Source: Callaeas wilsoni (lineage: Eukaryota > Chordata > Aves > Passeriformes > Callaeidae). Taken from it: DNA of 64,000 nt. Location: NCBI GenBank assembly GCA_013398955.1, contig VWPU01017687.1, positions 1 to 64,000 of the forward strand, written 5' to 3'. Position 1 is the stretch's first letter. Each line of letters starts with the position of its first letter. This document shows, piece after piece, positions 52,601 through 60,600 of this stretch. The notes beneath the pieces were generated by a model. The model searched no databases. It was not told the origin of the DNA and was given only the letters and a program-made list of their open reading frames with translations. The position numbers and the translations under genes are program-made.

Positions 52601-54683
52601 AATTATTTCACATTAAACAAACTTACAGTGGTACTCTGAAATCATTACTGCTTATTTGGTGAACACCTCCATAGTCACTAAGAATCGACACACACATTTA
52701 TGTTTTGTCATCTGGCTGCTCGCTTTGCTATTCTTAAGTATCTCCAACTATTACTGTGAAGTTTGGCCTCTAGGAGATTAAATTACTTAGTCTTTACCTT
52801 TCCTGAGAGTGTGGCAGAATATGTACTTAACAACTTAGGAGGTGAGAGACCACACAGGAAAGCTGGCAAATCTCTTTTGTATTCAAAGCACCAATTCCTC
52901 AGTAAACACAGCACTGTTATCAAGATGATCAGTGCAGCCTTTTCAAGCTTCCCTTTTATCACTGAGTATCAGCACATAATCCTCAAGTCTCTACTCTTTA
53001 TTCATAAGGGTCTGCTCCTCCTGGTTTCTACATACATTTTTTGTACTTGAACATTAAACAGCACCAACACTGAGGCAAAAAGGCACTGGAGAAGAAACCT
53101 TATCCTGTAGCTACTGCTCTTCTGCACTGTTATTTGGGGATGTATCAACTGGATGAAGACAACTGACACACATTTATCTACACCCAATTTAAACTGATAG
53201 ACTCAAATTGGTGAAAAAGACAGATTAAAAAAGACCCTGGATAAGCCAAGATTTAACTGCAGTTGGTGCTGTCCTCAGCAGAAACTCACAGAACCTAAGA
53301 GTAAGCATCTGATCTTTCATCACCTGATCCATTGTTACTGAAGCAACTGAAAAACAGACTACTGAAAGAAAGTAAAGCCTTCTGCTCTCAGTTTCACAGA
53401 ATCATTGAGGTTGGAAAGGACAGCCTCTGGAAACCTAATCCACAGCTTCCACTCCTGTCCTCCACCTGGCCCCAAGAGGCTCCTCAATTTGAAACAAAAA
53501 TCAAGACTAGATTGCACAGGACCACATGCAACTCAGTTTTGAGCATCTAAAGACAGAGGCACCACAACCACTCTGGGAAACCCGTTCCAGTGGTTGCCCA
53601 GTCACATACATGCACAAAAAAGGAGTCTTTTTATGATTAAGGAGACTTTCAATACGTGCATAATGCCTTATGCTTTGCCACTGGACACTGTGGAGAAGAG
53701 TCTGCCTCCATCTTTTTACTCCCTTCCACAAAATGTTTATATACATTGATGATATCTCCCCCAAGCTTCCTCTCCTCCAGGAGAAACAGTTGTAACGCTC
53801 CCAACCTCTCATTTGTCTCATCCTCCAGTCCCTTCATCATCGTAAAGGCATTTTGCTGGACTTGCTCCAGGGTGGCGGCACCTATCTTATACCAGGAAGT
53901 GTGGAAAGGATTTTACCAGTAAAAGCATGGGTAACGCTGTAAGACACTTAAGTTCATATGTCAAGTTAATTCCTAGAACAACCTAGCAGATGTTTTTGCT
54001 AAGTAGAGACTTTCTAATACACCAGGTTTCAAACTCGTTTTCTGAGCAGAACTAATTTCTGGTGACTTATCAATTCCCCACAACTCAGGCTTGAACTGAT
54101 ACACTTCAGCAAAAGTGCTATCAGCTACAGAAAATGTAAAATGCAAGTAATACTTAGCAAAAAAATAAACAGAAACTTCAGTAGTAAATATTTAATATAA
54201 ACTTCCTTAAGGATTTTAAAAAGAAAAAAAAAGATATTCCTGATCTCATAAATATTTACTCAACTTTACTCCAAGAACTGCAAAAGTCCATCAGTATTTC
54301 AATCCACAGACACCTCAAATACACAGCAGTTGTGTAGAGCGAGATCAAAAGAAGCCATATTAAGTAACTTAAATACTTTATATTAAAAATTTATTTTATT
54401 TTACATAGTACACTAAGGAAAAGAAATATCCAAGTTAAACACTTCAGTTCCAGAAAAATCATGCAAAAAGGTGTCTTTGAAGAAGTACCACTCTAAGCAA
54501 TCAATTTTTAAGTTCAAATACAAACAATTTAACATCTTATTACCACCAATATATTTATGCTTCAGCTGGATAAAAATTCAAGTATCAAAACCCACCTTCT
54601 GAGCAGAGTCCTTCTTTTTCTTATCCTCTTTCTTCCTTTTCTTGTCTTCCATTAACTGTTCTTCCCTTTCTTGCTCCTTCTCT
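13278..54683 (-). CDS. TNRC6B: TNRC6B (GW182 family), 22 coding exons, start codon missing
   Basis: Trinucleotide repeat-containing adaptor 6B, the cytoplasmic P-body scaffold that links miRNA-loaded Argonaute to poly(A)-binding protein and the CCR4-NOT and PAN2-PAN3 deadenylases (family knowledge). The spliced exons give 1824 residues plus stop, close to the roughly 1830 residues of the human protein. Order: basic Lys-rich N-terminus (1-29), GW-rich Argonaute-binding half (about 150-1060), Gln-rich segment (about 1275-1320), PAM2 (about 1463-1480), PPPGL (about 1591-1595), RRM-like domain (about 1639-1715) and terminal LLPGDLLGG. It is TNRC6B rather than 6A or 6C because the tail ends in GGGSDSI after [12 protein letters not shown], and because the [13 protein letters not shown] and [13 protein letters not shown] segments are 6B-specific. 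Every exon junction keeps frame. Internal stops are absent, so this is not a pseudogene. The first codons lie upstream, outside the visible exons. Confidence 0.97.
14170..14309 (-). CDS. TNRC6B: TNRC6B exon u: core of RRM-like domain
   Basis: Residues 1649-1695, [38 protein letters not shown] and AKAQTALHM. The exon ends after AT of the Met codon (CAC AT|gtaagc), and G arrives from the next exon. The acceptor is cttcctcag. Confidence 0.96.
16150..16220 (-). CDS. TNRC6B: TNRC6B exon t: start of RRM-like domain
   Basis: Residues 1625-1648, [20 protein letters not shown] ending [11 protein letters not shown] is the first beta strand of the RRM-like fold, which in this family does not bind RNA in the canonical way. 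The acceptor is atttgcag; the donor CAG|gtattt leaves in phase 0. Confidence 0.95.
16686..16910 (-). CDS. TNRC6B: TNRC6B exon s: PPPGL (CCR4-NOT interaction) exon
   Basis: Residues 1550-1625, [54 protein letters not shown] and [18 protein letters not shown] corresponds to the CIM-1 motif used with nearby Trp residues to recruit CCR4-NOT (family knowledge). The acceptor is cttctag; the donor is TCTG|gtgaga. Confidence 0.96.
16911..19493 (-). other. TNRC6B: Intron r-s, 2.6 kb
   Basis: Holds the LTR fragment at 19051-19430 near its 5' end. The rest is unremarkable. Confidence 0.85.
19051..19430 (+). mobile_element. Solo or truncated avian ERV LTR, antisense to TNRC6B
   Basis: Begins tgctggttttggctggggt, and runs through ctgctgagcagtgcttat, gtgcacaagaagctgggagg, gggatattccatacca and a catataaaggctgg TATA-like segment. 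I recognise this as a common LTR family in bird genomes, seen especially outside Galliformes. The 3' part is truncated or decayed and no internal viral genes are present. It lies in the intron after the 19494-19589 exon (transcript order). Confidence 0.7.
19494..19589 (-). CDS. TNRC6B: TNRC6B exon r
   Basis: Residues 1518-1550, [18 protein letters not shown] then [14 protein letters not shown]. Phase 1 on both sides, 96 bp, so it is skippable in frame. It lies about 60 bp from the end of an LTR fragment in the following intron. The donor is TCAG|gtatgc. Confidence 0.95.
19841..19987 (-). CDS. TNRC6B: TNRC6B exon q: second half of PAM2
   Basis: Residues 1469-1518, [30 protein letters not shown], then [25 protein letters not shown] completes PAM2, split from its SWPP half by a 4.5-kb intron. 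The acceptor is tgtcccag; the donor is ACAG|gtaaaa. Confidence 0.96.
19988..24520 (-). other. TNRC6B: Intron p-q, 4.5 kb, interrupts PAM2
   Basis: Carries the ancient CR1-like fragment at 21105-21570. It splits the Glu codon of the PAM2 motif. Nothing else recognised. Confidence 0.85.
21105..21570 (+). repeat. Ancient CR1-like LINE fragment
   Basis: Contains cactgggtcagaactgtgg, tccatctagtccagtatttt and later a tcatgattttataaacatca segment, resembling old CR1 families shared by birds and turtles. Heavily decayed, so boundaries are approximate. Confidence 0.55.
24521..24697 (-). CDS. TNRC6B: TNRC6B exon p: first half of PAM2
   Basis: Residues 1410-1469, [19 protein letters not shown], then [16 protein letters not shown] and [10 protein letters not shown], ending one base into a Glu codon. 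NASWPPEF is the start of the PAM2 motif that binds the MLLE domain of cytoplasmic poly(A)-binding protein; the motif continues in the next exon. The donor is CCAG|gtatta. Confidence 0.95.
24875..25009 (-). CDS. TNRC6B: TNRC6B exon o
   Basis: Residues 1365-1410, [35 protein letters not shown] and [10 protein letters not shown]. The acceptor is tttcacag; the donor AATG|gtgaga leaves phase 1. It belongs to the start of the silencing region. Confidence 0.95.
25391..25568 (-). CDS. TNRC6B: TNRC6B exon n, tandem donor
   Basis: Residues 1306-1365, [34 protein letters not shown], then [18 protein letters not shown]. Two donors three bases apart are visible: TCAG|gtggta (exon edge 25394) and GGTG|gtaagt (exon edge 25391). 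I chose gtaagt as the stronger. The other would drop one Gly and match the mammalian GYGSGF junction more closely. Both keep frame. Confidence 0.92.
25797..25892 (-). CDS. TNRC6B: TNRC6B exon m: polyglutamine exon
   Basis: Residues 1274-1305, ACQLLL followed by seven Gln (CAG x5, CAA, CAG), then [19 protein letters not shown]. This is the Q-rich, coiled-coil-prone segment. The CAG run explains the family's trinucleotide-repeat name and is a site of possible length polymorphism. The donor is gtgtgt; the acceptor is cttgtag. Confidence 0.95.
26420..26551 (-). CDS. TNRC6B: TNRC6B exon l
   Basis: Residues 1230-1273, [33 protein letters not shown] and [11 protein letters not shown]. The acceptor is atgcag; the donor is TTA|gtaagt. 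It begins the Gln-rich region of the protein. Confidence 0.96.
26552..29972 (-). other. TNRC6B: Introns j-k and k-l
   Basis: Introns 27730-29972 and 26552-27603 flank exon k. Both are AT-rich with no recognisable repeat, RNA gene or additional exon. Confidence 0.8.
27604..27729 (-). CDS. TNRC6B: TNRC6B exon k
   Basis: Residues 1188-1229, [20 protein letters not shown], then [17 protein letters not shown] and FLSPQ. The acceptor is ttatag; the donor CAG|gtaagg keeps phase 0. The following exon continues [10 protein letters not shown] as in all TNRC6 proteins. Confidence 0.95.
29973..30143 (-). CDS. TNRC6B: TNRC6B exon j: Ser/Pro-rich exon
   Basis: Residues 1131-1187, [18 protein letters not shown] followed by [18 protein letters not shown] and ending QNFAARQ. 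171 bp, phase 0 at both ends, so it could be skipped in frame. The acceptor is gcttcag; the donor is gtaagc. The Ser-Pro cluster is a plausible phosphorylation region (inference). Confidence 0.92.
30144..31299 (-). other. TNRC6B: Intron i-j, 1.2 kb
   Basis: Plain intron sequence; nothing recognised beyond an A run near 31040. Confidence 0.8.
31300..31448 (-). CDS. TNRC6B: TNRC6B exon i
   Basis: Residues 1081-1130, with [18 protein letters not shown], then [18 protein letters not shown] and ending GPYFEK. The acceptor is tttacag; the donor AAG|gtgaga leaves in phase 0. Nearly identical in wording to mammalian TNRC6B. Confidence 0.96.
31449..36070 (-). other. TNRC6B: Intron h-i, 4.6 kb, largest complete intron in the window
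   Basis: AT-rich, with an AT palindrome-like patch at 31690-31728. Short ORFs (for example 31926-32315) show no protein-like composition. I see no element here. Confidence 0.8.
36071..36116 (-). CDS. TNRC6B: TNRC6B exon h (46 bp)
   Basis: Residues 1066-1081, [15 protein letters not shown] plus the first base of Gly. The acceptor has a run of T before ccccag; the donor is gtgcgt. It is short, but phases 0 and 1 fit both neighbours, and it matches SQTEDNPSSKMDLSV of mammalian TNRC6B. Confidence 0.93.
37080..37200. repeat. A/C-rich low-complexity tract
   Basis: About 120 bp of aaaccccaaa- and caacaaaac-like simple sequence, nearly lacking G. It may be the degenerate tail of an old retroposon; no element is recognisable. 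Confidence 0.7.
37449..37523 (-). CDS. TNRC6B: TNRC6B exon g (75 bp)
   Basis: Residues 1041-1065, including [19 protein letters not shown] and ending NMGLL. It has a strong T-rich acceptor ending ttttcag and an ideal gtaagt donor, with phase 0 on both sides. The [13 protein letters not shown] segment is conserved in the family. Confidence 0.95.
38713..38891 (-). CDS. TNRC6B: TNRC6B exon f
   Basis: Residues 981-1040, containing [17 protein letters not shown], an acidic [10 protein letters not shown] patch, and [12 protein letters not shown] at the end. It is the last GW-rich exon. The acceptor is tctaaag, the donor AAG|gtaaaa, and it leaves in phase 0. Confidence 0.95.
38892..41889 (-). other. 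TNRC6B: Intron e-f, 3.0 kb
   Basis: Contains the perfect 52-bp tandem duplication at 40116-40219. Nothing else recognised. Confidence 0.85.
40116..40219. repeat. Perfect 2 x 52-bp tandem duplication
   Basis: Positions 40116-40167 and 40168-40219 are identical (unit begins acatagaaaagcctacattt and ends agaacataat). The copies have not diverged at any base, so the event is recent or the sequence is gene-converted. It lies in the intron between exons 38713-38891 and 41890-42048. Confidence 0.95.
41890..42048 (-). CDS. TNRC6B: TNRC6B exon e: in-frame GW cassette exon
   Basis: Residues 928-981, opening [20 protein letters not shown] and ending near NAPNAMKS, with five Trp. It is 159 bp, phase 1 on both sides, so its removal keeps frame. 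Mammalian TNRC6B isoforms differ by presence of the equivalent segment, so alternative use is likely here too (inference). Splice sites are tttgtgcag and gtgagt. Confidence 0.93.
42049..43349 (-). other. TNRC6B: Intron d-e, 1.3 kb
   Basis: Carries the CR1 at 42705-43062. The weak gtacta donor at 43349 precedes the cassette exon. Confidence 0.85.
42705..43062 (+). repeat. CR1 LINE 3' fragment
   Basis: Typical CR1 terminal sequence: gggaagctcagaagagacct, caagaggaaatggcctcaag, cactggaacaggctgcccag, cacccctggaggtatttaa and gctggactcagtc. It lies antisense to the host gene, and the short ORF across it is CR1-derived. Confidence 0.9.
43350..45677 (-). CDS. TNRC6B: TNRC6B exon d: giant GW-repeat exon (Argonaute-binding)
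   Basis: 2328 bp encoding residues 152-927. It has nearly forty Trp, mostly as GW, WG or related dipeptides in Ser/Asn/Gly-rich linkers, the multivalent Argonaute hook of the family. The conserved block [18 protein letters not shown] is present, as are [22 protein letters not shown] and GTSAWGD before [11 protein letters not shown] short Gln tract (4 Gln, His, 5 Gln) follows NSWNK. The acceptor is ttttag; the donor CAG|gtacta is weak away from the GT. A large single exon for this region is usual in vertebrate TNRC6 genes. Confidence 0.97.
45678..48970 (-). other. TNRC6B: Intron c-d, 3.3 kb, GC-AG type
   Basis: Begins gcaagt and ends ttttag in transcript sense. No recognisable repeat or RNA gene inside. 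Confidence 0.88.
48971..49315 (-). CDS. TNRC6B: TNRC6B exon c: Pro/Gly-rich N-terminal region, GC donor
   Basis: Residues 37-152. It reads [11 protein letters not shown], then [39 protein letters not shown] and a GGGAGPP stretch, all family-typical. The acceptor is ttttcag at 49316. The exon must end after ACA G, because the next exon opens with AT TCA (Asp-Ser), so the donor read from the minus strand is gcaagt, not gt. CAG|gcaagt is the strong consensus of GC-AG introns, so this is more likely a real non-canonical donor than an error. Confidence 0.92.
49316..50783 (-). other. TNRC6B: Intron b-c, 1.5 kb
   Basis: Ordinary intron sequence with GT-AG ends; no repeat or gene recognised. Confidence 0.85.
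50784..50805 (-). CDS. TNRC6B: TNRC6B exon b: 22-nt microexon
   Basis: Encodes VTDQKTK plus the first base of a Val codon, matching the VTEQKTKVPE stretch of mammalian TNRC6B. It lies between a ttgcag acceptor and a gtaaga donor. It is in phase with both neighbours (0 in, 1 out), and skipping it would shift the frame. It is far too short for ORF-based detection. Confidence 0.92.
50969..50990. repeat. AT-rich inverted repeat
   Basis: Arms ggtatatat and atatatacc around acac form a perfect 9-bp stem, about 160 bp upstream (transcript sense) of the 22-nt microexon. Confidence 0.7.
53394..53910 (-). repeat. CR1 LINE 3' fragment
   Basis: Opens with the CR1 end reversed (cacagaatcattgaggttgg), followed by cactctgggaaacccgttcc, then ttcctctcctccaggagaa and tttgctggacttgctccagg. 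It sits in the intron between the two most 5' visible exons, sense to TNRC6B. Confidence 0.9.
54596..54683 (-). CDS. TNRC6B: TNRC6B exon a: Lys/Glu-rich N-terminus
   Basis: Residues 1-29, highly charged, containing [15 protein letters not shown], as at the N-terminus of vertebrate TNRC6B. The exon follows a ttggcag acceptor. Its first base (A) completes a codon begun upstream, and it ends in phase 0 at AAG before a gtgggt donor. Family isoforms differ in what precedes this exon, so the initiator cannot be placed here. An internal Met within QLMED is a conceivable but unsupported start. Confidence 0.93.
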
Positions 54684-57600
54684 CTGCCAAAACATGAAAA
54701 ACAATAGTCTGAGCACAATCAAGTGGTGTAAGAGTCACACATACCATGAACTTCTTCCCTGCAAGAAAGGCAGTCAAGCTACCAGATTCCTCCCATCGTA
54801 TTTCATTTCTATCTGAGGGTTTCAGTTGAACTGTGATAAGAAAAGCACCTTCTTGCTCAGTATGGTCACAATCATGCCACAGGCAGCATAAAGGAAAATT
54901 CCTTTATTCAGATCAGGTCTGTTATGACAGTTCCCTACATAAATTAATCACATCCCTGATAGTAGAAAATATCTTCAAGACATTTTGGCCAAAGTACTCT
55001 TATAATTGGGTCATGCTATTATTTAACGAAGAGTCTCATGAATCTTTTCATATGGTGAAAAAAAAAGGGAAGTTGTAATTTAATATAAGATAGTTTAGTC
55101 TGATACAACATTTATCTTCACAAGGGGAAGAGATTATTCTATTGCCTGTAGCTATGTCACTTGTAAGAGACTAGAAGTGTCACATCAAATCAAACCTATC
55201 ATTTATTACACAAATCTCTAATTTAATTTCTAGGCTATTGTACCCACCCACAGAATTTTTGTGATGAAACTTGTAATATAAATTACTTTCCAGGGAATCT
55301 ATTTTTTCCTACAAGAACATTCTTTCAAAAAGAAGAAAAAAAAAATATATGCAGCTGCTATTGTTGTCAAGCCATCGTCTTGTTGCTATGTTCTGTATCA
55401 AATAGGAAAGTACCACAGAATAGTTAATTTACTGCATATATACTATTGGCTGAGCTGTTCCTATGGTAAATCACATTTTTGTTAACCAGTTCTCTTCACC
55501 TCCTTAAAAATAAATTTAAGGCCAAGTTTCCAGCTTACTTGGACTAATTTCTTTTTATAGGGAAAGATTAAGACAAAGATCATTAATGTAGAAAGATGAT
55601 TTGACAGATGAGGAGTAGGATCAGAGACTCTACAAATGGGAACCAACTAACAAGTATAATCCACAATCTTTCAAAAGAAAATGTTATAAAAAACAGAACA
55701 GCATTACAATCAAAACTGGAGTTTATAATGGTACTGAACTATTTCTTGTATTTATGCCTAAATCAAACGTCTTTTTTGACCACAGTTTAAAAAACTTAAG
55801 AGTTGAGGTAGCTTTGCTGTCACATTGTTCTGACTTTTCCTTGAATTACATTTCTACAGTAAAGGCAATATCTTTGTTTTCATTTTCAATAAATACTCCC
55901 AAGTCAGTGTGCAAAGAGACATTTACACAATTGATTCCTAAAAAAATGTTTTGAGATACTATGTATTAATAGCTTCCTGATTGAGGACTTCCAAGAACTC
56001 TCTAAATGACAAAGGTCCTATACAGAGTAATAAATGTCTTCCTGGTTTCCTTAAGTTGGGCTCCCCTTCTTCATGGATGGATAAAATTGATAAGGGCAAG
56101 AGGAGTCCTTAGTAACAACATCCTGAGTTTACCACCAAATGCAATTACTACACGTTTTTCAGTGAAGCACTGGGGAGCTTAGTGTACTTTCCATTGTCTG
56201 TCACAGCATTGAGACAGAATTTTTCATTTTTTTGAGCCATAGAATGTAAGCAATATGAAAAAGCTCTCCTGTGACACCCTCATCATACAAAGTTGCTATT
56301 TCAATTTCAAATTATGTTTACTACTTTTCTACTGTTAAGCTATGTATACCTTTTGGGCTGCAGAGCAAGTTACAAGTACACTTTTCCCAAAAAACTTTCT
56401 TGCAGCAGGCAAATGTTTAAGTTTAAAAGTTTAAAAAGAGCTGTCTCAAAAGCTGCTGAAAAATTGTAGGATCACATACAAAATGACTTCCAGTAACTGC
56501 TTGGCACACAGGCAGCCTTCTACTTAAAAGCACTTTCCTTACTTTTGTGAGCAGAAGAGAAGGGAATAGGAAGGGAATAGGAAAGAATGCGAAAAGAGCC
56601 ACATTCACAATCACAGCTGAAGCTATGGCTTACAGTGACATGCAGCACAAAAAGGATCAAAGGCCGAAAGATCCATAGCCTGAAAGTAATCACCTAGTTA
56701 TGGTCTGCCTTTGTGGTAAATTTAGGACATGGAGATTGCTATTGCTGCTGCCTTGTTTTTTGATCTATGTGGACTAAGGCTGCAAAGAAGCCCTTTGTTT
56801 TGCATGACAACCTCCCCTTCCCGCTCTTCTAGGAGAGATTTAATATTCCATTGGGTGCATCCTCAACAACCACAATAGAGCAGCAACCAATACTTGGTTT
56901 ATTTCATTTACTAAAACTTTATTTAGGCTTCAACTCATGTAAGCTCTACTAACTAAGGTGGAAGGGACCTATCTGAACACTCGGGCAACATCACATGTAT
57001 GAGACCACAGAGCTCCTGACAAAATGCTGAGTGAAACCTCACAAAAACGTTGGAAGTATGAAGTTACACCTTCCAAATGACAGAGCAAGAATAGATCTTA
57101 CAGACCCACTAACAACGTACAACCACAGTGAAAGTTCACTGAATTAGAAGGGTAAATATCTTATTATTTTGGCTATCACACTTGCTGTCTTCCCAATTCC
57201 ACTCTTTGATGTGTTTCACTAACATTTGTTTTATGATCAATGATCTTCCTCTTCAGCTGGATACAAGATGCTTGCTGAACACAAGTTTAACTTGCAGTGT
57301 TAAGTGTTCTGAAAAATTTAACATCAACAGAGCTTTCAATTCATTCCAGAGATAATGCTGCCTATTAACTACTCATTAGCAAAAAGATAGTTCTTTCTGG
57401 CCCGATGAAAACTCAGGGGTCCATCACATGCTTTCCAGCAAACAGCTGCTCACACTGCAGAGATCAACAGGGGGAGAAAACCCATCGACTCCAAGCAGAG
57501 TGAATTTAGAGTAATACAATGGGGTGTGGTTCCGGGTTTTGTTACAAGCACACTGTAATGGGAACACGGACACACCACAACCCTGAAGAGGAAGTCTGCT

Positions 57601-60600
57601 AAATAGCAATCAGCAGACAGCTTTTTAATCTAATTTTTTCCAAGAAAGCATGTGTTGATCTAAAAATATGACCTAATTGCACTTTAATATCTCCCACAAA
57701 ATCTTAGAATCAACATTACTGAAAAGTATTTTACAAGTGTATTACAGATTTTAATTCCAAGTATTTAAAATAAGGCATATTAACAGCTTACAAATGATGA
57801 GAAACTGGAAGTTGTAATCCAAAGTGTTCTTTTCATTGTAGAAAAACCCAAACCCAAATAAACCCAGTAGCCATGATGCATTACACTTTATCTAAGTTCT
57901 TAAAACAACCTCTTCTGGCTAAGACAAAAGCAATCATTTTAGAGAAAAGAAGTTTTTTACACTAGTTACCTAGAGACATAACAGAAAACACTTGTGAAGT
58001 CCACGTTATTAAAACATTCACTCCAGGAAAAAAAAAAAGCAAAAATCGACATTCAAGAAATGTGCTCTCCCTCAAAACAGTTTACCTGTTTTGGAAATTG
58101 TTAATTTCCTGTAAAATTCTAATACTCATTTTCCCAGAAAATTCTGTTTTAAAGAGTTGTTCTGACAACATTATGGGCTTAAGGCACAGGTAGAGGCCAG
58201 AAGTTGCCTTCAAAGCTCTTGCTGTCACGAACTGAACTGAGAGACGAGATGACGTGCTACACATTGCACACTATCTGCTGCCAATACACTTTGATAGGCA
58301 GAGATAGAGTGTCACACAGAGTATTAGTCTGCACAAACCCCGTAATCCTGCAATGTCACCCTCAAACTAAAATCGCACCCAAAAAATATAAGTGAAATGT
58401 AAGAAATGAAAATTCCTGGAGTGGCACTTTAGCGCAGGCAACTCTCAGTTCCTTCTGCAAGACCACAGGACAACAGTGTGAGAGTCTGGAAGCTCCTCAC
58501 AGGTGAAGATGTGCACTGGACACCAGTACTGTGAGTCCTCTTCCCTCCTCCTGACCTCACACTTTACCTCATTTTAGTACAGTCAGCTTGAGTTAGCTAC
58601 ATTAGGACACAGGAGCGACAGTAAACTCGTGTAGGTGCACACTGTTCTCTGTGTTGTGATAAGCAGAGGGCAATTTACAAACCTGCTCGCAAATCGTGAG
58701 CCAGCTTGTGCATCTTCTTTCAGAATACACGGGATTCTGAAGCCACGCTTGCAGGACCAGCACTTTTGTATCTATGTAGCTACCAGGTCACGTGAACAAC
58801 TGCTATATTCCCTCAAGCCTTCAGCCACCACTAGCCAGAGCTAAAGCCTTTCGCCATACATAGAGAATGATTTGCATGCACAGACCACTGTCACTTAGAA
58901 GCAAAATTTGAGCTATTAATAACTCTTTCTTACAGATAAGCCTCTAGTGATCAAAAATATCAGACCACACATATATTTCAAGTCTTTCAGAAACAGAAGA
59001 CTCAAAACTTGATTAAACCAGAAATTTATCCTCCACTAAGGTGTCCAACATTGGTCAAGATTTGAAGCAAGAAGAATTTCCAGTGAACTCTAACTACAGG
59101 CACCTAGCTTCCCAACACTTCTGAAAGTTTTCTCGGTATTTTGATGAATTATACAGCCTGGATACCAGCAGAATTAGGCATCACACACTGGTGTCCCAGA
59201 TGTGTTGCAAAACACCTTTATAATAAGCTCAAGCCCAAGTGCAACTTCCAAGACAGAAGCTCCTCTCAATCTATAAAGAAACAAAATCTCTTACAGAAAA
59301 GTAAAATGTCTTCAACAGTGCTGTTTCATGAACACCTTGCTGCTGCAAGTGGTTTTCATTTTCTTCCACTTTATTTCTCTTCATCAAGCTCTCTCCTTGA
59401 CCTTCACCTGCTTGCACCTTCTCTGGAACTCAGGTGAGTGTATGGGAAGCAAATTCAACTCACAGTAATGCATTAAAAAACATAAGCTGGTTAGAACATA
59501 ACCAGAACATAAGATGGTCATGAGCAATGAAGAAAAGGCATACTACAAACTCCCAAATGAGTTCTTTGAGATACAAGCCCTTCTTGCTACAGCAACACTG
59601 GCAGTCTACAGTTTGAAATGCTCAAGGTGGATGAAAGCTTTTAAATCATATCAGGAACCTGGATATCAGAGACTAGAAATGAAGCAAAATTAAATGCACC
59701 ACAACTGGAGCATAGAAATCCTTACAATTTTACTTCACTTTCATTTAACATATCCCACTTAACAGACATGCTCCATTATTTCAGCAGCATGAGAAGAGTG
59801 TGGCATGTCCAAACACGCAAGAGTGCCCCAGTGTATTTAAAGAGAACACCAAACAGAAGCAAGATGTAACACAGCATGGAATAAATCCCAAGGCTGACAG
59901 ACCCTACATTCCTAAAGGTAAAATTACTTCCACTAGACTAAGCCATGTAAATAAAGAGTTATGATCTTGCTGATCAAAAGAGTCGAAATGGGATTAATTC
60001 ATTTTATTTAAAAAAAGTTAAAATACTCGACATCACAGCCTTCTTTCTTATTAAGCAATGCTTGCATGCATAGATTAGACAGCCATAAGCCATACAAAAC
60101 CTGCTTACACTGGAGATAGCCATTTCAAAAGTCAGTCTTTAGGCTGAACTGACAAAAATAGAACATGAAATTACTTTCAGCCAAATGACTTCTGATGTTT
60201 ATAAGGAAAAATAATTGATCCTTCAGAATAGCATTCCTGAAGATCTAGGGTATAAAAACTTCAGGAAGGAAAAAAAAAATTACTTGTTTGCTTGAAATGA
60301 GACTGACATTCACAGCATCACTGAAGAACTGCAATACCAATGTCAGGGATAAACTCTGCAGTTCAAAATTGACCATCTAGTAAAAGGATGATTGTCCCAC
60401 ACTTTCTGAATGTAAGTGAAATCAAGATAGCAGAACTCAGCCCCTCAGAGTATGAAATTAAGACTTTCTTATTTGCAACATTTGTAAATTGTATATACAC
60501 CATATGTAAGACAAAACCCTGTCATCTCTCTCTCTCCCAGGGAAAGCTGTGGATTTTATACAAACACAACATATACTCACCACGTATTAAATAAAAAGAC

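Larger units (their letters stand above)
50806..54595 (-). other. TNRC6B: Intron a-b, 3.8 kb
   Basis: Contains the CR1 at 53394-53910 and the AT inverted repeat near 50.98 kb. Nothing else recognised. Confidence 0.85.

Noticed and set aside
53649..53922. Overlapping ORFs on both strands
   Set aside because: Both arise from the CR1 fragment at 53394-53910.
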